NCBI GenBank assembly: GCA_035550975.1 | Contig: DASZOC010000012.1 | Span: 1 to 60,305, forward strand | DNA: 60,305 nt | DNA from: DASZOC01 sp035550975 | GTDB lineage: Bacteria > Actinomycetota > CADDZG01 > WHSQ01 | Reading direction: 5' to 3' | Part shown: positions 34,536-43,315 of the stretch, one piece after another | Layout: each line of letters starts with the position of its first letter | Position numbering within the stretch: position 1 is the stretch's first letter | Notes under the pieces: generated by a model | Database searches by the model: none | Seen by the model: only the letters and a program-made list of their open reading frames with translations | Told to the model about the DNA's origin: nothing | Made by a program: the position numbers and the translations under genes

Positions 34536-35338
34536 GCCCAGACCTCGTCGAGGAAGTCGGCGATGCGGTCCGAGAGGCGGTTCGGCGGGAAGCGCAGCTC
34601 GAAGAACGAGCGCGCTTGGACGATCTCCGAGTTACCGAGCTCGCGGTTCAGCGCCGTCGCGTCGGAGAACGGGTGGAGCAGATCGCGGGTGTGGCCGATG
34701 ATCAGCGCGGGTACGTCGATCTTCTCCCGGTCGTTCGGGTGCGGCGCGAGTCGCCCCGTGAGCAGACCGTGCAGGACGGCGGCCGAAGCGACCGGGTCGC
34801 GCGACAGCGTCTCCAGCATCACGTCGATGTAGAGCCCCGCGCCGCGCGGGATTCGCCGCATCACCTTCGCTGCGACCTCGAAGAGCCTCGCTGCCTCCGC
34901 ATAGGCGATCGTCAGCGGGAGGAAGATCGACGCGGCAGCGGGGGCCGCCCGCTCGAGGACGGGCATCTCTATGAACAGGCCACGGCAACGGTCGGACGCG
35001 TTCGCCGCGACCTCGAGGCTCACGTTCGCGCCGAGCGACGTCCCACCTATGACGGCCTCGGGGATGTCGAGATGATCGAGCAGGCCGACCACCTGGCGGC
35101 CGAAGATCTCCATCGTGTAGTGGCGCGAATGTCGCGGCTGGTCGCTCTCGCCGTGGCCCAAGAGGTCGATCAGGATGACCCGGTTCCCGCGCGCGGCGAG
35201 GGCGTCCGCCAGCCGGTAGTGATGTGTGCGGGGAAGCAGCAGTCCGTGGATCAGGACTATCGGTCGTTCGGCGGCTCCTTGCTTGCGGCCCCGTTGCTCG
35301 AACGCGATCCGGAACCCGTCGTAGCCGAACGAAGGCAT
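34532..35338 (-). CDS. Alpha/beta-hydrolase fold protein, possibly without catalytic His
   Basis: This 268-residue protein has the oxyanion-hole HGLLLP, LLGHGES, the nucleophile elbow GGTSLGANV and an acid-loop candidate GHTRDLLHPFSD. In the segment where the catalytic histidine normally follows (ARSFFELRFPPNRLSD) I see no histidine, so the enzyme may be altered or use a different residue. It is three nucleotides downstream of the acyl-CoA ligase and overlaps zwf, so the three are one transcript. The substrate is unknown; a lipid or ester is likely from the neighbour. Confidence 0.8.
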   Translation of the reverse strand: MPSFGYDGFRIAFEQRGRKQGAAERPIVLIHGLLLPRTHHYRLADALAARGNRVILIDLLGHGESDQPRHSRHYTMEIFGRQVVGLLDHLDIPEAVIGGTSLGANVSLEVAANASDRCRGLFIEMPVLERAAPAAASIFLPLTIAYAEAARLFEVAAKVMRRIPRGAGLYIDVMLETLSRDPVASAAVLHGLLTGRLAPHPNDREKIDVPALIIGHTRDLLHPFSDATALNRELGNSEIVQARSFFELRFPPNRLSDRIADFLDEVWA

Positions 35339-35341
35339 CGA

Positions 35342-37003
35342 CTAGTCGTCGAGGGGCGTCGCGCCGGAGAGCTGTTCGATCAGGCGCCTTTTGACCACCT
35401 TGCCGGTCGCGTTGCGCGGCAGCTCGTCCAGCACCTCGATCCGCTTCGGCACCTTGTAGCTGGCAAGCTCCGCTTTGCAGGTCTTCTCGATCAGGCTCGG
35501 ATCGGCCGTGCCGACGGCGAAGGCGGCGAGGACGTGGCCGTATTCCTCGTCCTCGATGCCGAGCACCGTCACCTCGGTGACGCCGTCGATCGACTCGATC
35601 ACCTGCTCGACCTCGATCGGGTAGACGTTCTCGCCTCCCACGACGACCATGTCGTCGGTGCGGGACTCGACGAACAGGTACCCGTCCGCGTCCAGCTTGC
35701 CGTAGTCGCCGATAGACATGTAGCCGTCGCGCTCGTCGCGAGACTCACCCGAGGTGTATCCCTCGAAGAGGATGTTCGACTTGATGTACAGCTCACCGGT
35801 CTCGCCGGCGCCGAGACGGCGCCCGCCGGGCGAGAAGACGGCGACGTCGATACCTTCGACCGGCTTTCCTACCGTCTTGGGCTTCGTGGCTATGTCTTGG
35901 GGCGTGGCTATCGCGACCCAGCCGGTCTCCGTCGACCCGTAGAGGTCGTAGAGGACGTGACCGAACAGCTCTGTCGACGCGCGGCGCAGGTCGGTCGACA
36001 TCACCGATCCGCTCGCCATCACGATCCGAAGAGACGACAGGTCGTAGCGACGCTTCGTCTCTTCGTCCAGCGAGACGATGCGTCGCAACATGACCGGGAC
36101 GAACGATGCGGCCGTGGCCTTGTGGCGATCGGTCCACGCGAGCGAGTCTTCCGGGTCGAACTTCTCCGGTAAGACCAACGTCGCGCCGAGCGCGGCTCCG
36201 AAGGTGAAGGTCGCGAGGCCGAACGAGTGGAACAGCGGCGCGGGGCAGAAGATGATGTCGTCGCGTCGATACGGGACACGCGCGAGGAGGTTCGCGAGCG
36301 TCCCCAGCCCGGCTGCGGATGCGTTCCTTGCAGCGCCCTTCGGCCTCCCGGTCGTGCCGGAGGTGTGGATCACGATCTTCGCCGCGCCGGTGTTGCGCGC
36401 GAACGGAGGCGGGGGCGCCGCCGACTGTTCGTCCAGCAGGTCCTCGTACACGAGCGAGCCCGGCAGAGCGTCCGCAGGGTTGCCTACCGCTACGAGTTGC
36501 ACGTCGGGCTCGACCGCTTTCTCGACCTGCTCCGCGTGCTGCGTGTCGTACACGAGCACCTTCGGGTCCGACTGCTCCAGCGTCGCTTGCAGCTCCTTCG
36601 GCTTGGCCCATGTGTTCAGCGGGCAGGCGATGATGCCGAGCTTCTGCGAACCGAGCGCCACCTCGACGATCTCGCGGCCGTTGCGAAGAACCATCGCGAC
36701 CCGGTCGTTGCCCTGGAGAGCCAGGCTCGTGAGCATGTGGGCGCAGCGGTTGGCGCGTGTGTCGAGTTCGCGCCAGCTGAGGACCCCGTTCTTGTCGTGG
36801 ATGGCGGGCTTGTCGCCCAGCACTACCGCGTGCATCTTCGAGACGATCCCGAGCGAAGGCCCGCGCCCCAGAAGCCACGGCATCGCGCGGGCGATCGCGA
36901 GCGGCGCCCGCGGGTCCATGGCGCCGGCCTCGCGCAGGCGTTTCATCGTCTTGGGCCGCGCGACCTCCGCGATCTGCTTGAGCCCCTCGAGCGCGCCGCT
37001 CAT
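35342..37003 (-). CDS. Acyl-CoA synthetase (AMP-forming)
   Basis: This 553-residue adenylate-forming enzyme has A3 HTSGTTGRPKGAAR, A5 YGSTETGW, the GETGELYIKS loop, A8 RTDDMVVVGGENVYPIEVEQV and A10 PRNATGKVVKR with the catalytic lysine. It activates a carboxylic acid, probably a fatty acid, to its CoA ester. ATG 37003 (MSGALEGLKQ) is chosen over longer starts because upstream residues are Arg/His-rich and overlap the divergent gene; no strong ribosome binding site is visible. It leads the ligase-hydrolase-zwf-pgl operon. Confidence 0.92.
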   Translation of the reverse strand: MSGALEGLKQIAEVARPKTMKRLREAGAMDPRAPLAIARAMPWLLGRGPSLGIVSKMHAVVLGDKPAIHDKNGVLSWRELDTRANRCAHMLTSLALQGNDRVAMVLRNGREIVEVALGSQKLGIIACPLNTWAKPKELQATLEQSDPKVLVYDTQHAEQVEKAVEPDVQLVAVGNPADALPGSLVYEDLLDEQSAAPPPPFARNTGAAKIVIHTSGTTGRPKGAARNASAAGLGTLANLLARVPYRRDDIIFCPAPLFHSFGLATFTFGAALGATLVLPEKFDPEDSLAWTDRHKATAASFVPVMLRRIVSLDEETKRRYDLSSLRIVMASGSVMSTDLRRASTELFGHVLYDLYGSTETGWVAIATPQDIATKPKTVGKPVEGIDVAVFSPGGRRLGAGETGELYIKSNILFEGYTSGESRDERDGYMSIGDYGKLDADGYLFVESRTDDMVVVGGENVYPIEVEQVIESIDGVTEVTVLGIEDEEYGHVLAAFAVGTADPSLIEKTCKAELASYKVPKRIEVLDELPRNATGKVVKRRLIEQLSGATPLDD

Positions 37004-37089
37004 CTGGCGCAGGCTACCCGCGACGCGGCGGCGGGCGACTTCGTGCGCGTGCGCCGCCGACTGCCGGTGCGCCTCGTAGGCTCCGGCAG

Positions 37090-37554
37090 GTGACCCCCCG
37101 AGCGGACGTCTCGATGAGCCGGGCCGAGATCGTGTCGTTCCTGGCAGAGCCGCGCAATGCGGTGCTGTCGACGCTCGACCGTCACGGCGCACCCCACGCG
37201 GCCGCGATGTGGTTCTTGCCGGGTGACGAAGAGGTGCTGATGTGGACCTATGGCAAGAGCCAGAAGGCTCGCAACCTTGCCCGGGACGCGCGCTGCTCGC
37301 TGCTGGTCGACGACGGGCTCGCCTACGGCGAGCTTCGGGGGGTGCTGATCCAGGGCGTCGCCCGACTGATCGACGACTACGACCAGATCCTCGCTATCGG
37401 GCGGGGCCTATTCACCCGGTACACCAGCCCGGAAACGGGTAACCAGATACCGGAAGGTCCGCTGGCTGCGATAGAGCAGCAGGCACACAAGCGGGTAGGT
37501 ATCGCCGTGCCCATGGCGCGACTCGCGTCGTGGGATCACCGCAAGCTCGCCTGA
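37090..37554 (+). CDS. PPOX-class flavin/F420-dependent protein
   Basis: This 154-residue protein has the split-barrel flavin-binding pattern: SRAEIVSFLAEPRNAVLSTL, HAAAMWFLPGDEEVLMWTYGKSQKARNL, RCSLLVDD, LRGVLIQGVARLI. Actinobacterial relatives bind F420 or FMN and reduce or bind small substrates. The frame could start at GTG 37090 or ATG 37114; neither has a good ribosome binding site, and the N-terminus TPRADVSMSR is kept in relatives as I remember them. It is followed after 23 nt by an aldo/keto reductase. Confidence 0.82.
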   Translation: MTPRADVSMSRAEIVSFLAEPRNAVLSTLDRHGAPHAAAMWFLPGDEEVLMWTYGKSQKARNLARDARCSLLVDDGLAYGELRGVLIQGVARLIDDYDQILAIGRGLFTRYTSPETGNQIPEGPLAAIEQQAHKRVGIAVPMARLASWDHRKLA

Positions 37555-37577
37555 CGAGCCGCAAGGAGGTCTGACAC

Positions 37578-38531
37578 ATGCAGAGGCGCACACTCGGATC
37601 GCAGGGCCCGGAGATCTCGGTCATCGGCTATGGCTCGTGGGAAGCCGGTGGGTCGGGCTGGGGGCCCAACCCCGCCGACGACCAGGTGATCGAAGCGATC
37701 CACGCGGGTATCCGCGCCGGGATCAACTGGGTCGATACCGCCGAGATCTACGGGCGCGGAAAATCGGAGGAGCTGGTGGGCCGCGCCCTCCAGGACCACG
37801 CCGACGTATTGATCTTCACGAAGGTCGCGCCGGGCCCCGCGGGTACGGGCGCGACGAGCGACGAGATACGTCGCGCTGCCGATGCAAGCCTGCGGCGCCT
37901 CGGCAGAGATCAGATAGACCTCTACCAGCTCCACTGGCCCTCCGACGACGTCGAGGTCGAGGAGTCGTGGGAGGCGATGGCGGCGCTGAAAGAGGAAGGC
38001 ATCGTGCGCCACATCGGCTTGTCGAACTTCGACCGCGACCAGATCGAACGGGCCGAGAAGATCGCGCACGTCGACTCTCTGCAGCCGCACTTCTCGATGC
38101 TGCACCCGAAGGGTCGTCACGACCTGCTCCCGTTCTGCAAGTCGAACGGGACCGGCGTCATCGCCTACGGCCCTCTCGCCTACGGGTTGTTGACGGGCGC
38201 GGTCGAGGCCGACACCGAGTTCCCGGACGACGACTGGCGTAGCGGACGCCACAAGATGAAGGGTTACTACGATCAGTTCTACGCGCCCGGCGTGTTCGAG
38301 AAGAATCTCGAGATCGTCGAGCGGCTACGGCCGATCGCCGACCGTTCGAGCATCGGGTTGGCTCAGCTCGCGCTCGCGTGGGTGTTCCACCAGGAAGGCG
38401 CTACGGGCGCGATCGCCGGCTCGCGTCAGCCGCACCACGTCGAGGAGAACGCCGCGGCAGGCTCCATCGTGCTCGATCCGAAGGACCTCGACGAGATCGA
38501 CGCATTGATCGAGGAGGGACCGAACACCTAA
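37578..38531 (+). CDS. Aldo/keto reductase
   Basis: This 317-residue (beta/alpha)8 protein has the catalytic tetrad Asp53 and Tyr58 (WVDTAEIYGRGKSE), Lys82 (IFTKVAP) and His119 (LYQLHWPS), plus the NADPH-binding end (AIAGSRQPHHVEEN). It reduces carbonyls with NAD(P)H; the substrate is unknown. The ribosome binding site AAGGAGGT is excellent. Its last four bases overlap the convergent EamA gene. Confidence 0.93.
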   Translation: MQRRTLGSQGPEISVIGYGSWEAGGSGWGPNPADDQVIEAIHAGIRAGINWVDTAEIYGRGKSEELVGRALQDHADVLIFTKVAPGPAGTGATSDEIRRAADASLRRLGRDQIDLYQLHWPSDDVEVEESWEAMAALKEEGIVRHIGLSNFDRDQIERAEKIAHVDSLQPHFSMLHPKGRHDLLPFCKSNGTGVIAYGPLAYGLLTGAVEADTEFPDDDWRSGRHKMKGYYDQFYAPGVFEKNLEIVERLRPIADRSSIGLAQLALAWVFHQEGATGAIAGSRQPHHVEENAAAGSIVLDPKDLDEIDALIEEGPNT

Positions 38532-39418
38532 CCGTCGGCTACCGGGATCTTCTGTTTGCCGCGCACCGCGAGGATCGGGAGCGCGGAGACGATGAAGACC
38601 GCACCGATCGCGACGCGAGAGGTGATGTCGTCGCCGAGGATCCACGCCGCAAGGACGACGGTCGTGACGGGCTCGAGCATGTGCGTGATCGACGTCTTCG
38701 CCGACCCGATCCGGACGACGGCGCCGTAGAGGCACACGAACGCGATCGCGGTGACGAGCCCCAGCGCCGCCGCGTGCGGCAGCGCTCCTGCCGGCAGTCC
38801 CGCACCGGTCGCGAGGCTCACGCCGGCAAGCGTCACGGCGGCCCCCACAGCGGTATAGGTCGCCGCGATGCCCGCGTCGACCCCGCGCACGAAGACCTGC
38901 GCGAACAGGTAGTAGACGGTCACGGCGAAGGCCGCCGCGAGAGCCAGGAGGGGCCCCGCGAGCCCTTCGCTCGGTAGCGAGAAGATCAGCAGTATCCCGA
39001 CGGTCGCGAGGACGAGCGCCACGAGCAGACGCGGGTGGAAACGCTCGAGCCCGGTGGCGATCGCAGCCATCGACGTCCACATCGGGTAGCTGTAGAAGAT
39101 CAGGCCGACCACTGCGGCCGAGGCTTTGCCGAGGGCCGCGAAGTACAAGGCGGACTCGAACGCATACCCGATGCCACCGAGCAGGGACAGACGGATCACC
39201 TGGCGCCGGTCGATGCGCAGCGACGCGCCCCGCACGCGGTTGTAGACGACCAGGAGCAGGGCCGCGACCGCGAACCTGCCGGCGAGCAACGGGATCGTCT
39301 CGGCACCGTGTCGGTAGGCGAGCTTCGCGAAGATGGCCAACGTTCCAAAGGCGGTCGCGCTGACCGCCGCGAGGATGATCCCAGTGACGTAGACGTCGCG
39401 GCCTCGACGAGTCTCCAC
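38528..39418 (-). CDS. EamA/DMT-family transporter
   Basis: This 296-residue protein has about ten hydrophobic helices arranged as two EamA repeats; the second shows SITHMLEPVTTVVLAAWILGD, the family's most conserved part. It probably exports an amino acid or metabolite. The start is GTG 39418 with GAGGGG 6 nt upstream; an in-frame ATG does not occur near. The start faces the terC promoter region. Confidence 0.9.
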   Translation of the reverse strand: METRRGRDVYVTGIILAAVSATAFGTLAIFAKLAYRHGAETIPLLAGRFAVAALLLVVYNRVRGASLRIDRRQVIRLSLLGGIGYAFESALYFAALGKASAAVVGLIFYSYPMWTSMAAIATGLERFHPRLLVALVLATVGILLIFSLPSEGLAGPLLALAAAFAVTVYYLFAQVFVRGVDAGIAATYTAVGAAVTLAGVSLATGAGLPAGALPHAAALGLVTAIAFVCLYGAVVRIGSAKTSITHMLEPVTTVVLAAWILGDDITSRVAIGAVFIVSALPILAVRGKQKIPVADG

Positions 39419-39497
39419 CTACAGCCCCTCGCGTCCGCAGGCTCGCATCGCGCTCGTTACCATCGGCCGGCGACCTTACTTCTCGGAAAGGGTTCCT

Positions 39498-40598
39498 TTG
39501 GAGATCGCCTGGTACACGTACGCGGGATTCATCCTCTTCGTGGTCGCCATGTTGCTCGTCGACCTCAAGTTGTTCCACACCGAAGAGCACGAGCCGACCG
39601 TGAAGGAGTCCGCCACGTGGGTCGCGATCTGGGTCGGGCTGGCGATCGCGTTCGGCGTAAGCATCCTGTTCTGGCACGAGGATGCGTCGCGCGCGGCCGG
39701 TGAGTACTTCGCCGGTTATCTGATCGAGTACTCGTTATCGGTCGACAACATGTTCGTGTTCGTCGTGATCTTCTCGTACTTCAACGTGCCGCTCGCTTAC
39801 CAGCACCAGGTCCTGTTCTTCGGGATCCTCGGAGCGATGGTTTTCCGAGGCATCTTCATCGCTCTCGGCGTCGCACTGATCAACAACTTCGAGTGGATCA
39901 TCTACGTCTTCGGCGCGTTCCTCATCTACACGGCCTTCAAGATCGCGAAGGGCCACGCCGAGGACATCCATCCCGAGAACAACCCCGTGTTGAAGTTCGC
40001 GCGCAAGCGCTTCCGGACCACAACGCGATTCGACGGGCAGAAGCTGTTCACGGTGGAGAACGGGGTCAGGGTCGCGACGCCCTTGTTCATCGTGCTGCTC
40101 TTCATCGAGGTGACCGACATCTTCTTCGCGATCGACTCGATTCCGGCGATCTTTGCGATCACGCGGGACCCGTTCATCGTGCTGACGTCGAACGTGTTCG
40201 CGATCCTCGGCCTGCGCGCCCTCTACTTCCTCGTGGCCGGCGGGATGGACCGGCTACACCTCCTGAAATACGGGCTGGCGGTGATCCTCGGGTTCGTCGG
40301 CCTCAAGATGCTGGGTACGGCGGTGCCGTGTAGCGGGCACGGATTCTTCTGTCACAACGGTCATCTGGCGGCGCCGATCTGGCTGTCGTTGACAGTGATC
40401 GTCGGCGTGCTCGGCATCACGACGATCGCGTCGATTATGATCCCGCCGAAGAAGCAGAAAGAGGTCGACCCGTTGACGGACCGCCATCCCGACGAGGCGA
40501 TCGCGGAGACGCCGCGGGTCCCGGAAGCGGCCGGGCCCGACGAGCCGGCGCCGGTCGATACCACCCGCGGCTCCGACGACAAGGGCGCGCCCGGATAG
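39498..40598 (+). CDS. TerC/Alx-family membrane protein (metal exporter-like)
   Basis: This 366-residue protein has about nine helices and the family's acidic membrane motifs: LIEYSLSVDNMFVFVVIF, FRGIFIALG and LFIEVTDIFFAIDSIPAIFAIT. TerC proteins are linked to manganese export and to metallating exported enzymes; tellurite resistance is a historical name. A ~60-residue acidic, proline-rich C-terminal tail is extra. The start is TTG 39498 with GAAAGGG upstream. The 79 bp upstream gap is too short for a yybP-ykoY Mn riboswitch, and none is visible. Confidence 0.93.
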   Translation: MEIAWYTYAGFILFVVAMLLVDLKLFHTEEHEPTVKESATWVAIWVGLAIAFGVSILFWHEDASRAAGEYFAGYLIEYSLSVDNMFVFVVIFSYFNVPLAYQHQVLFFGILGAMVFRGIFIALGVALINNFEWIIYVFGAFLIYTAFKIAKGHAEDIHPENNPVLKFARKRFRTTTRFDGQKLFTVENGVRVATPLFIVLLFIEVTDIFFAIDSIPAIFAITRDPFIVLTSNVFAILGLRALYFLVAGGMDRLHLLKYGLAVILGFVGLKMLGTAVPCSGHGFFCHNGHLAAPIWLSLTVIVGVLGITTIASIMIPPKKQKEVDPLTDRHPDEAIAETPRVPEAAGPDEPAPVDTTRGSDDKGAPG

Positions 40599-40601
40599 CT
40601 C

Positions 40602-41357
40602 CTACGTAGTTCGGTGGATCATCGTCGAGGTCGCTTGCGCCAACGGGCGCACGACGATCTCGTCGACGTTCACGCGTGGGGGCCGCGTGACCGCCCACGC
40701 GATGCAGTCGGCGACGTCGTCGGCTACCAGCGGCTCCATCCCTTCGTAAGGCTTCTTGGACCGCGCCGCATCACCCTCGAACCGCACCAGCGAGAACTCC
40801 GTCTCCACGAGGCCGGGGTTGACCTGAGTCACCCGGATCGGGCGCCCGAGCAGCTCCTTGCGCAACGTCTCCGTTAGCGCGCGCACCGCGTGTTTCGTAG
40901 CGGTGTACCCACCACCGCCGGCGTAGGTCTCGATGCTGGAGGTGGAGCCGACGTTGACGATATGTCCTGCGCCCGATGCGTCGAGCTGGGGCAGGAACGC
41001 CCGCGTCATCCGGACGAGACCCGCGACGTTCGTCTCCCACATCGTGCGTAGCTTGTCGTCGCTGATCTCGGCCAGCGGGTCGAGCCCCAGCCCCAGCCCG
41101 GCGTTGTTGACGAGGACCCGCGCGTCGTCGACCGCCGCGGCGAAGCCCTCGACCGAAGACGCGTCCGTGACGTCGAGCTGGAGCGCGCGGCCCCCGCAAC
41201 GGGCGGCAACTTCCTCCAGGCGTTCGGGCCGCCGTGCTCCCAGGACGACGTCGAAACCTTCCCGCGCGAGCCGGACCGCCGTAGCGGCCCCTATCCCGGC
41301 CGACGCTCCCGTGACGACCGCCGTCCCCCAGCCCGAACCCACCCAGCCTGCATCCAT
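40602..41357 (-). CDS. Short-chain dehydrogenase/reductase
   Basis: This 251-residue classical SDR has the cofactor motif TGASAGIGAA, the NNAG motif and the catalytic Ser-Tyr-Lys set (GSTSSIET, then YTATKHAV). It oxidises or reduces an unknown alcohol/ketone with NAD(P). It is divergent from the arginase gene, with 14 bp between the two start codons, so the promoters must overlap the coding ends. Confidence 0.92.
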   Translation of the reverse strand: MDAGWVGSGWGTAVVTGASAGIGAATAVRLAREGFDVVLGARRPERLEEVAARCGGRALQLDVTDASSVEGFAAAVDDARVLVNNAGLGLGLDPLAEISDDKLRTMWETNVAGLVRMTRAFLPQLDASGAGHIVNVGSTSSIETYAGGGGYTATKHAVRALTETLRKELLGRPIRVTQVNPGLVETEFSLVRFEGDAARSKKPYEGMEPLVADDVADCIAWAVTRPPRVNVDEIVVRPLAQATSTMIHRTT

Positions 41358-41371
41358 GACAACATCGTTTC

Positions 41372-42277
41372 ATGACCGTCGCCACGCAGAACCGCGTCGC
41401 GATCATCGGCGCGCCCCTCGACCTCGGCGCGGCGCGGCGCGGCGTCGACATGGGGCCGAGCGCGATGCGGTATGCGGGCCTGGAGGAACACCTCGAGAAG
41501 CTCGGGCTCGAAGTCACCGACCACGGCAACGTCACCGCCGAGATCCCGGAGATCGCGGCCGTGGACAACGAACGGGTTCGCTACCTGCCGGCGATCCTCG
41601 GTTCGTGCGCGCAGATCGCCGCGCGCGTACGGGATGTGGCCCTGGCCGGCCAGATGCCCATCGTGCTCGGAGGCGACCACTCGATCGCGATGGGCAGCTT
41701 GGCGGGGCTCTACGCGGCCTATGGCGAAGGCGGCGTCCTGTGGGTCGACGCACACGGTGACCTGAACCGGCCACACACTTCTCCCTCGGGCAACGTTCAC
41801 GGGATGCCGCTCGCGGCGGCACTCGGGGCGTGCGGGTTCAAGCTCGACGGGTTCGAAGGCCCGCCATGGGTCGACCCTGCACGCGTCGCGCTCGTCGGCG
41901 TCCGCTCGCTCGATCCGGGGGAGAAGGAGCTCGTAAAGGAGCTGGGGCTTGCGGTGTTCACTATCGCGGATGTCGACCGTCGCGGCGTTTCTGCGGTTCT
42001 GAAAGAGGCCATCGACGTCGTGCGCGGCCCGGGGTTCGTCCATCTGTCTCTCGACGTAGACGTGTGCGATCCGGAGATCGCGCCCGGCGTCGGCACGCCC
42101 TTGCGCGGAGGGTTGTCGTATCGCGAGGCTCATCTCGCGATGGAGCTCGTCGCCGATGCCGACATCCTGACGTCGCTCGAGGTCGTGGAGGTCAATCCGA
42201 TCCTCGATCACGCCGACGAGACCGGCATCCTGGCCGTCGAGCTCGTCGGAAGCGCGCTGGGGGCGCGGATCCTGTAG
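41372..42277 (+). CDS. rocF: Arginase
   Basis: This 301-residue ureohydrolase has all manganese-ligand segments: GGDHS, WVDAHGDLN, SLDVDVCDPEIAPG and the closing EVVEVNPILD glutamate. The sequence SPSGNVHGMPLA is typical of arginase rather than agmatinase. It hydrolyses arginine to ornithine and urea. The arginine biosynthesis operon lies 11 kb away; no urease or ornithine aminotransferase is adjacent. Confidence 0.9.
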   Translation: MTVATQNRVAIIGAPLDLGAARRGVDMGPSAMRYAGLEEHLEKLGLEVTDHGNVTAEIPEIAAVDNERVRYLPAILGSCAQIAARVRDVALAGQMPIVLGGDHSIAMGSLAGLYAAYGEGGVLWVDAHGDLNRPHTSPSGNVHGMPLAAALGACGFKLDGFEGPPWVDPARVALVGVRSLDPGEKELVKELGLAVFTIADVDRRGVSAVLKEAIDVVRGPGFVHLSLDVDVCDPEIAPGVGTPLRGGLSYREAHLAMELVADADILTSLEVVEVNPILDHADETGILAVELVGSALGARIL

Positions 42278-42319
42278 CACGTAGTTTTCCCACGGCGGCG
42301 CGAGGGTAGGAGTCGACGC

Positions 42320-43270
42320 GTGGAATTCGGCTACAAGATCTCGAGTGAAGAGCACAACTCGCGCGACCTCGTCCGCTACGCGCGCCTCGCCGAGAAGGCA
42401 GGTTTCTCCTTCGGGATGATCTCGGACCACTACCACCCGTGGACCGACAAGCAGGGTGAGAGCCCGTTCGTGTGGGGCGTCCTGGGCGCGATCGCGCAAG
42501 CCACCGACCACCTGAAGGTCGGCACCGGTGTCACCTGCCCGACGATCCGGATCCACCCCGCGATCGTGGCGCAGGCGGCCGCGACGGCCGCCGAGCTGAT
42601 GCCGGGCCGGTTCTTCCTGGGCATCGGGTCGGGCGAGCACCTCAACGAGCACGTCCTTGGCGACAAGTGGCCGGAGGCGCCGGTGCGCATCGAGATGATG
42701 GAAGAGGCGGTCGAGGTCATCCGCTTGCTATGGGAGGGCGGCCTCCAGAGCCACCGCGGCAAGCACTACACGGTCGAGAACGCGCGCATCTATTCGCTGC
42801 CGGACGAGCTTCCTCCGATCTACATAGCTGCAGGTGGCAAGAGGTCCGCGGAAGTGGCGGCGCGCGTCGGCGACGGCCTCGTCAGCACCTCCCCCGACGA
42901 CTCCACGATCAAGGCATTCGAGGCTGCGGGAGGCACGGGTCCGCGCTACGCGGAGGTGCAGGTGTGCTGGGCGGAGGATGCAGAGACGGCGAAGAAGATC
43001 GCGCACGAATGGTGGCCGAACACCGCGATGGGCGGCCAGCTCAGCCAGGAGCTGTCCCTGCCGTCGTTGTTCGAGGCCGTGGCCGAGAACGTCTCACCGG
43101 ACGACGTAGCCGAGTCGGTCGCGCTCGGTCCCGACCCAGACGAGCACCTGCGATCGATCGGCGAGTACGTTGATGCGGGTTACGACCACGTATACGTCCA
43201 CCAGATCGGCCCCGACCAAGAGGGGTTCTTCGAGTTCTACCGCGACGAGGTCCTGCCGAAGCTGCTGTAG
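42320..43270 (+). CDS. LLM-class F420-dependent oxidoreductase (G6PDH-like family)
   Basis: This 316-residue luciferase-like (beta/alpha)8 protein begins MEFGYKISSEEH and has the F420-binding patterns SDHYHPW, GTGVTCPTIRIHPA and LGIGSGEHLNEHVLG. It belongs to the TIGR03557-type group related to F420-dependent glucose-6-phosphate dehydrogenase, but the true substrate of this subgroup is unknown. It starts with GTG 42320 and TAGGAG 8 nt upstream. It supports an F420-making host. Confidence 0.9.
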   Translation: MEFGYKISSEEHNSRDLVRYARLAEKAGFSFGMISDHYHPWTDKQGESPFVWGVLGAIAQATDHLKVGTGVTCPTIRIHPAIVAQAAATAAELMPGRFFLGIGSGEHLNEHVLGDKWPEAPVRIEMMEEAVEVIRLLWEGGLQSHRGKHYTVENARIYSLPDELPPIYIAAGGKRSAEVAARVGDGLVSTSPDDSTIKAFEAAGGTGPRYAEVQVCWAEDAETAKKIAHEWWPNTAMGGQLSQELSLPSLFEAVAENVSPDDVAESVALGPDPDEHLRSIGEYVDAGYDHVYVHQIGPDQEGFFEFYRDEVLPKLL

Positions 43271-43315
43271 CTCGCAGGAACGCGACGCGTCCGCGTCGCT
43301 TACGTTGGTCGGCCT

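Noticed and set aside
39419..39497. yybP-ykoY manganese riboswitch before terC
   Set aside because: The gap is only 79 bp and lacks the conserved motif.
39498..40598. Tellurite resistance operon
   Set aside because: Only terC is present; the family is better explained as a manganese/metal exporter.
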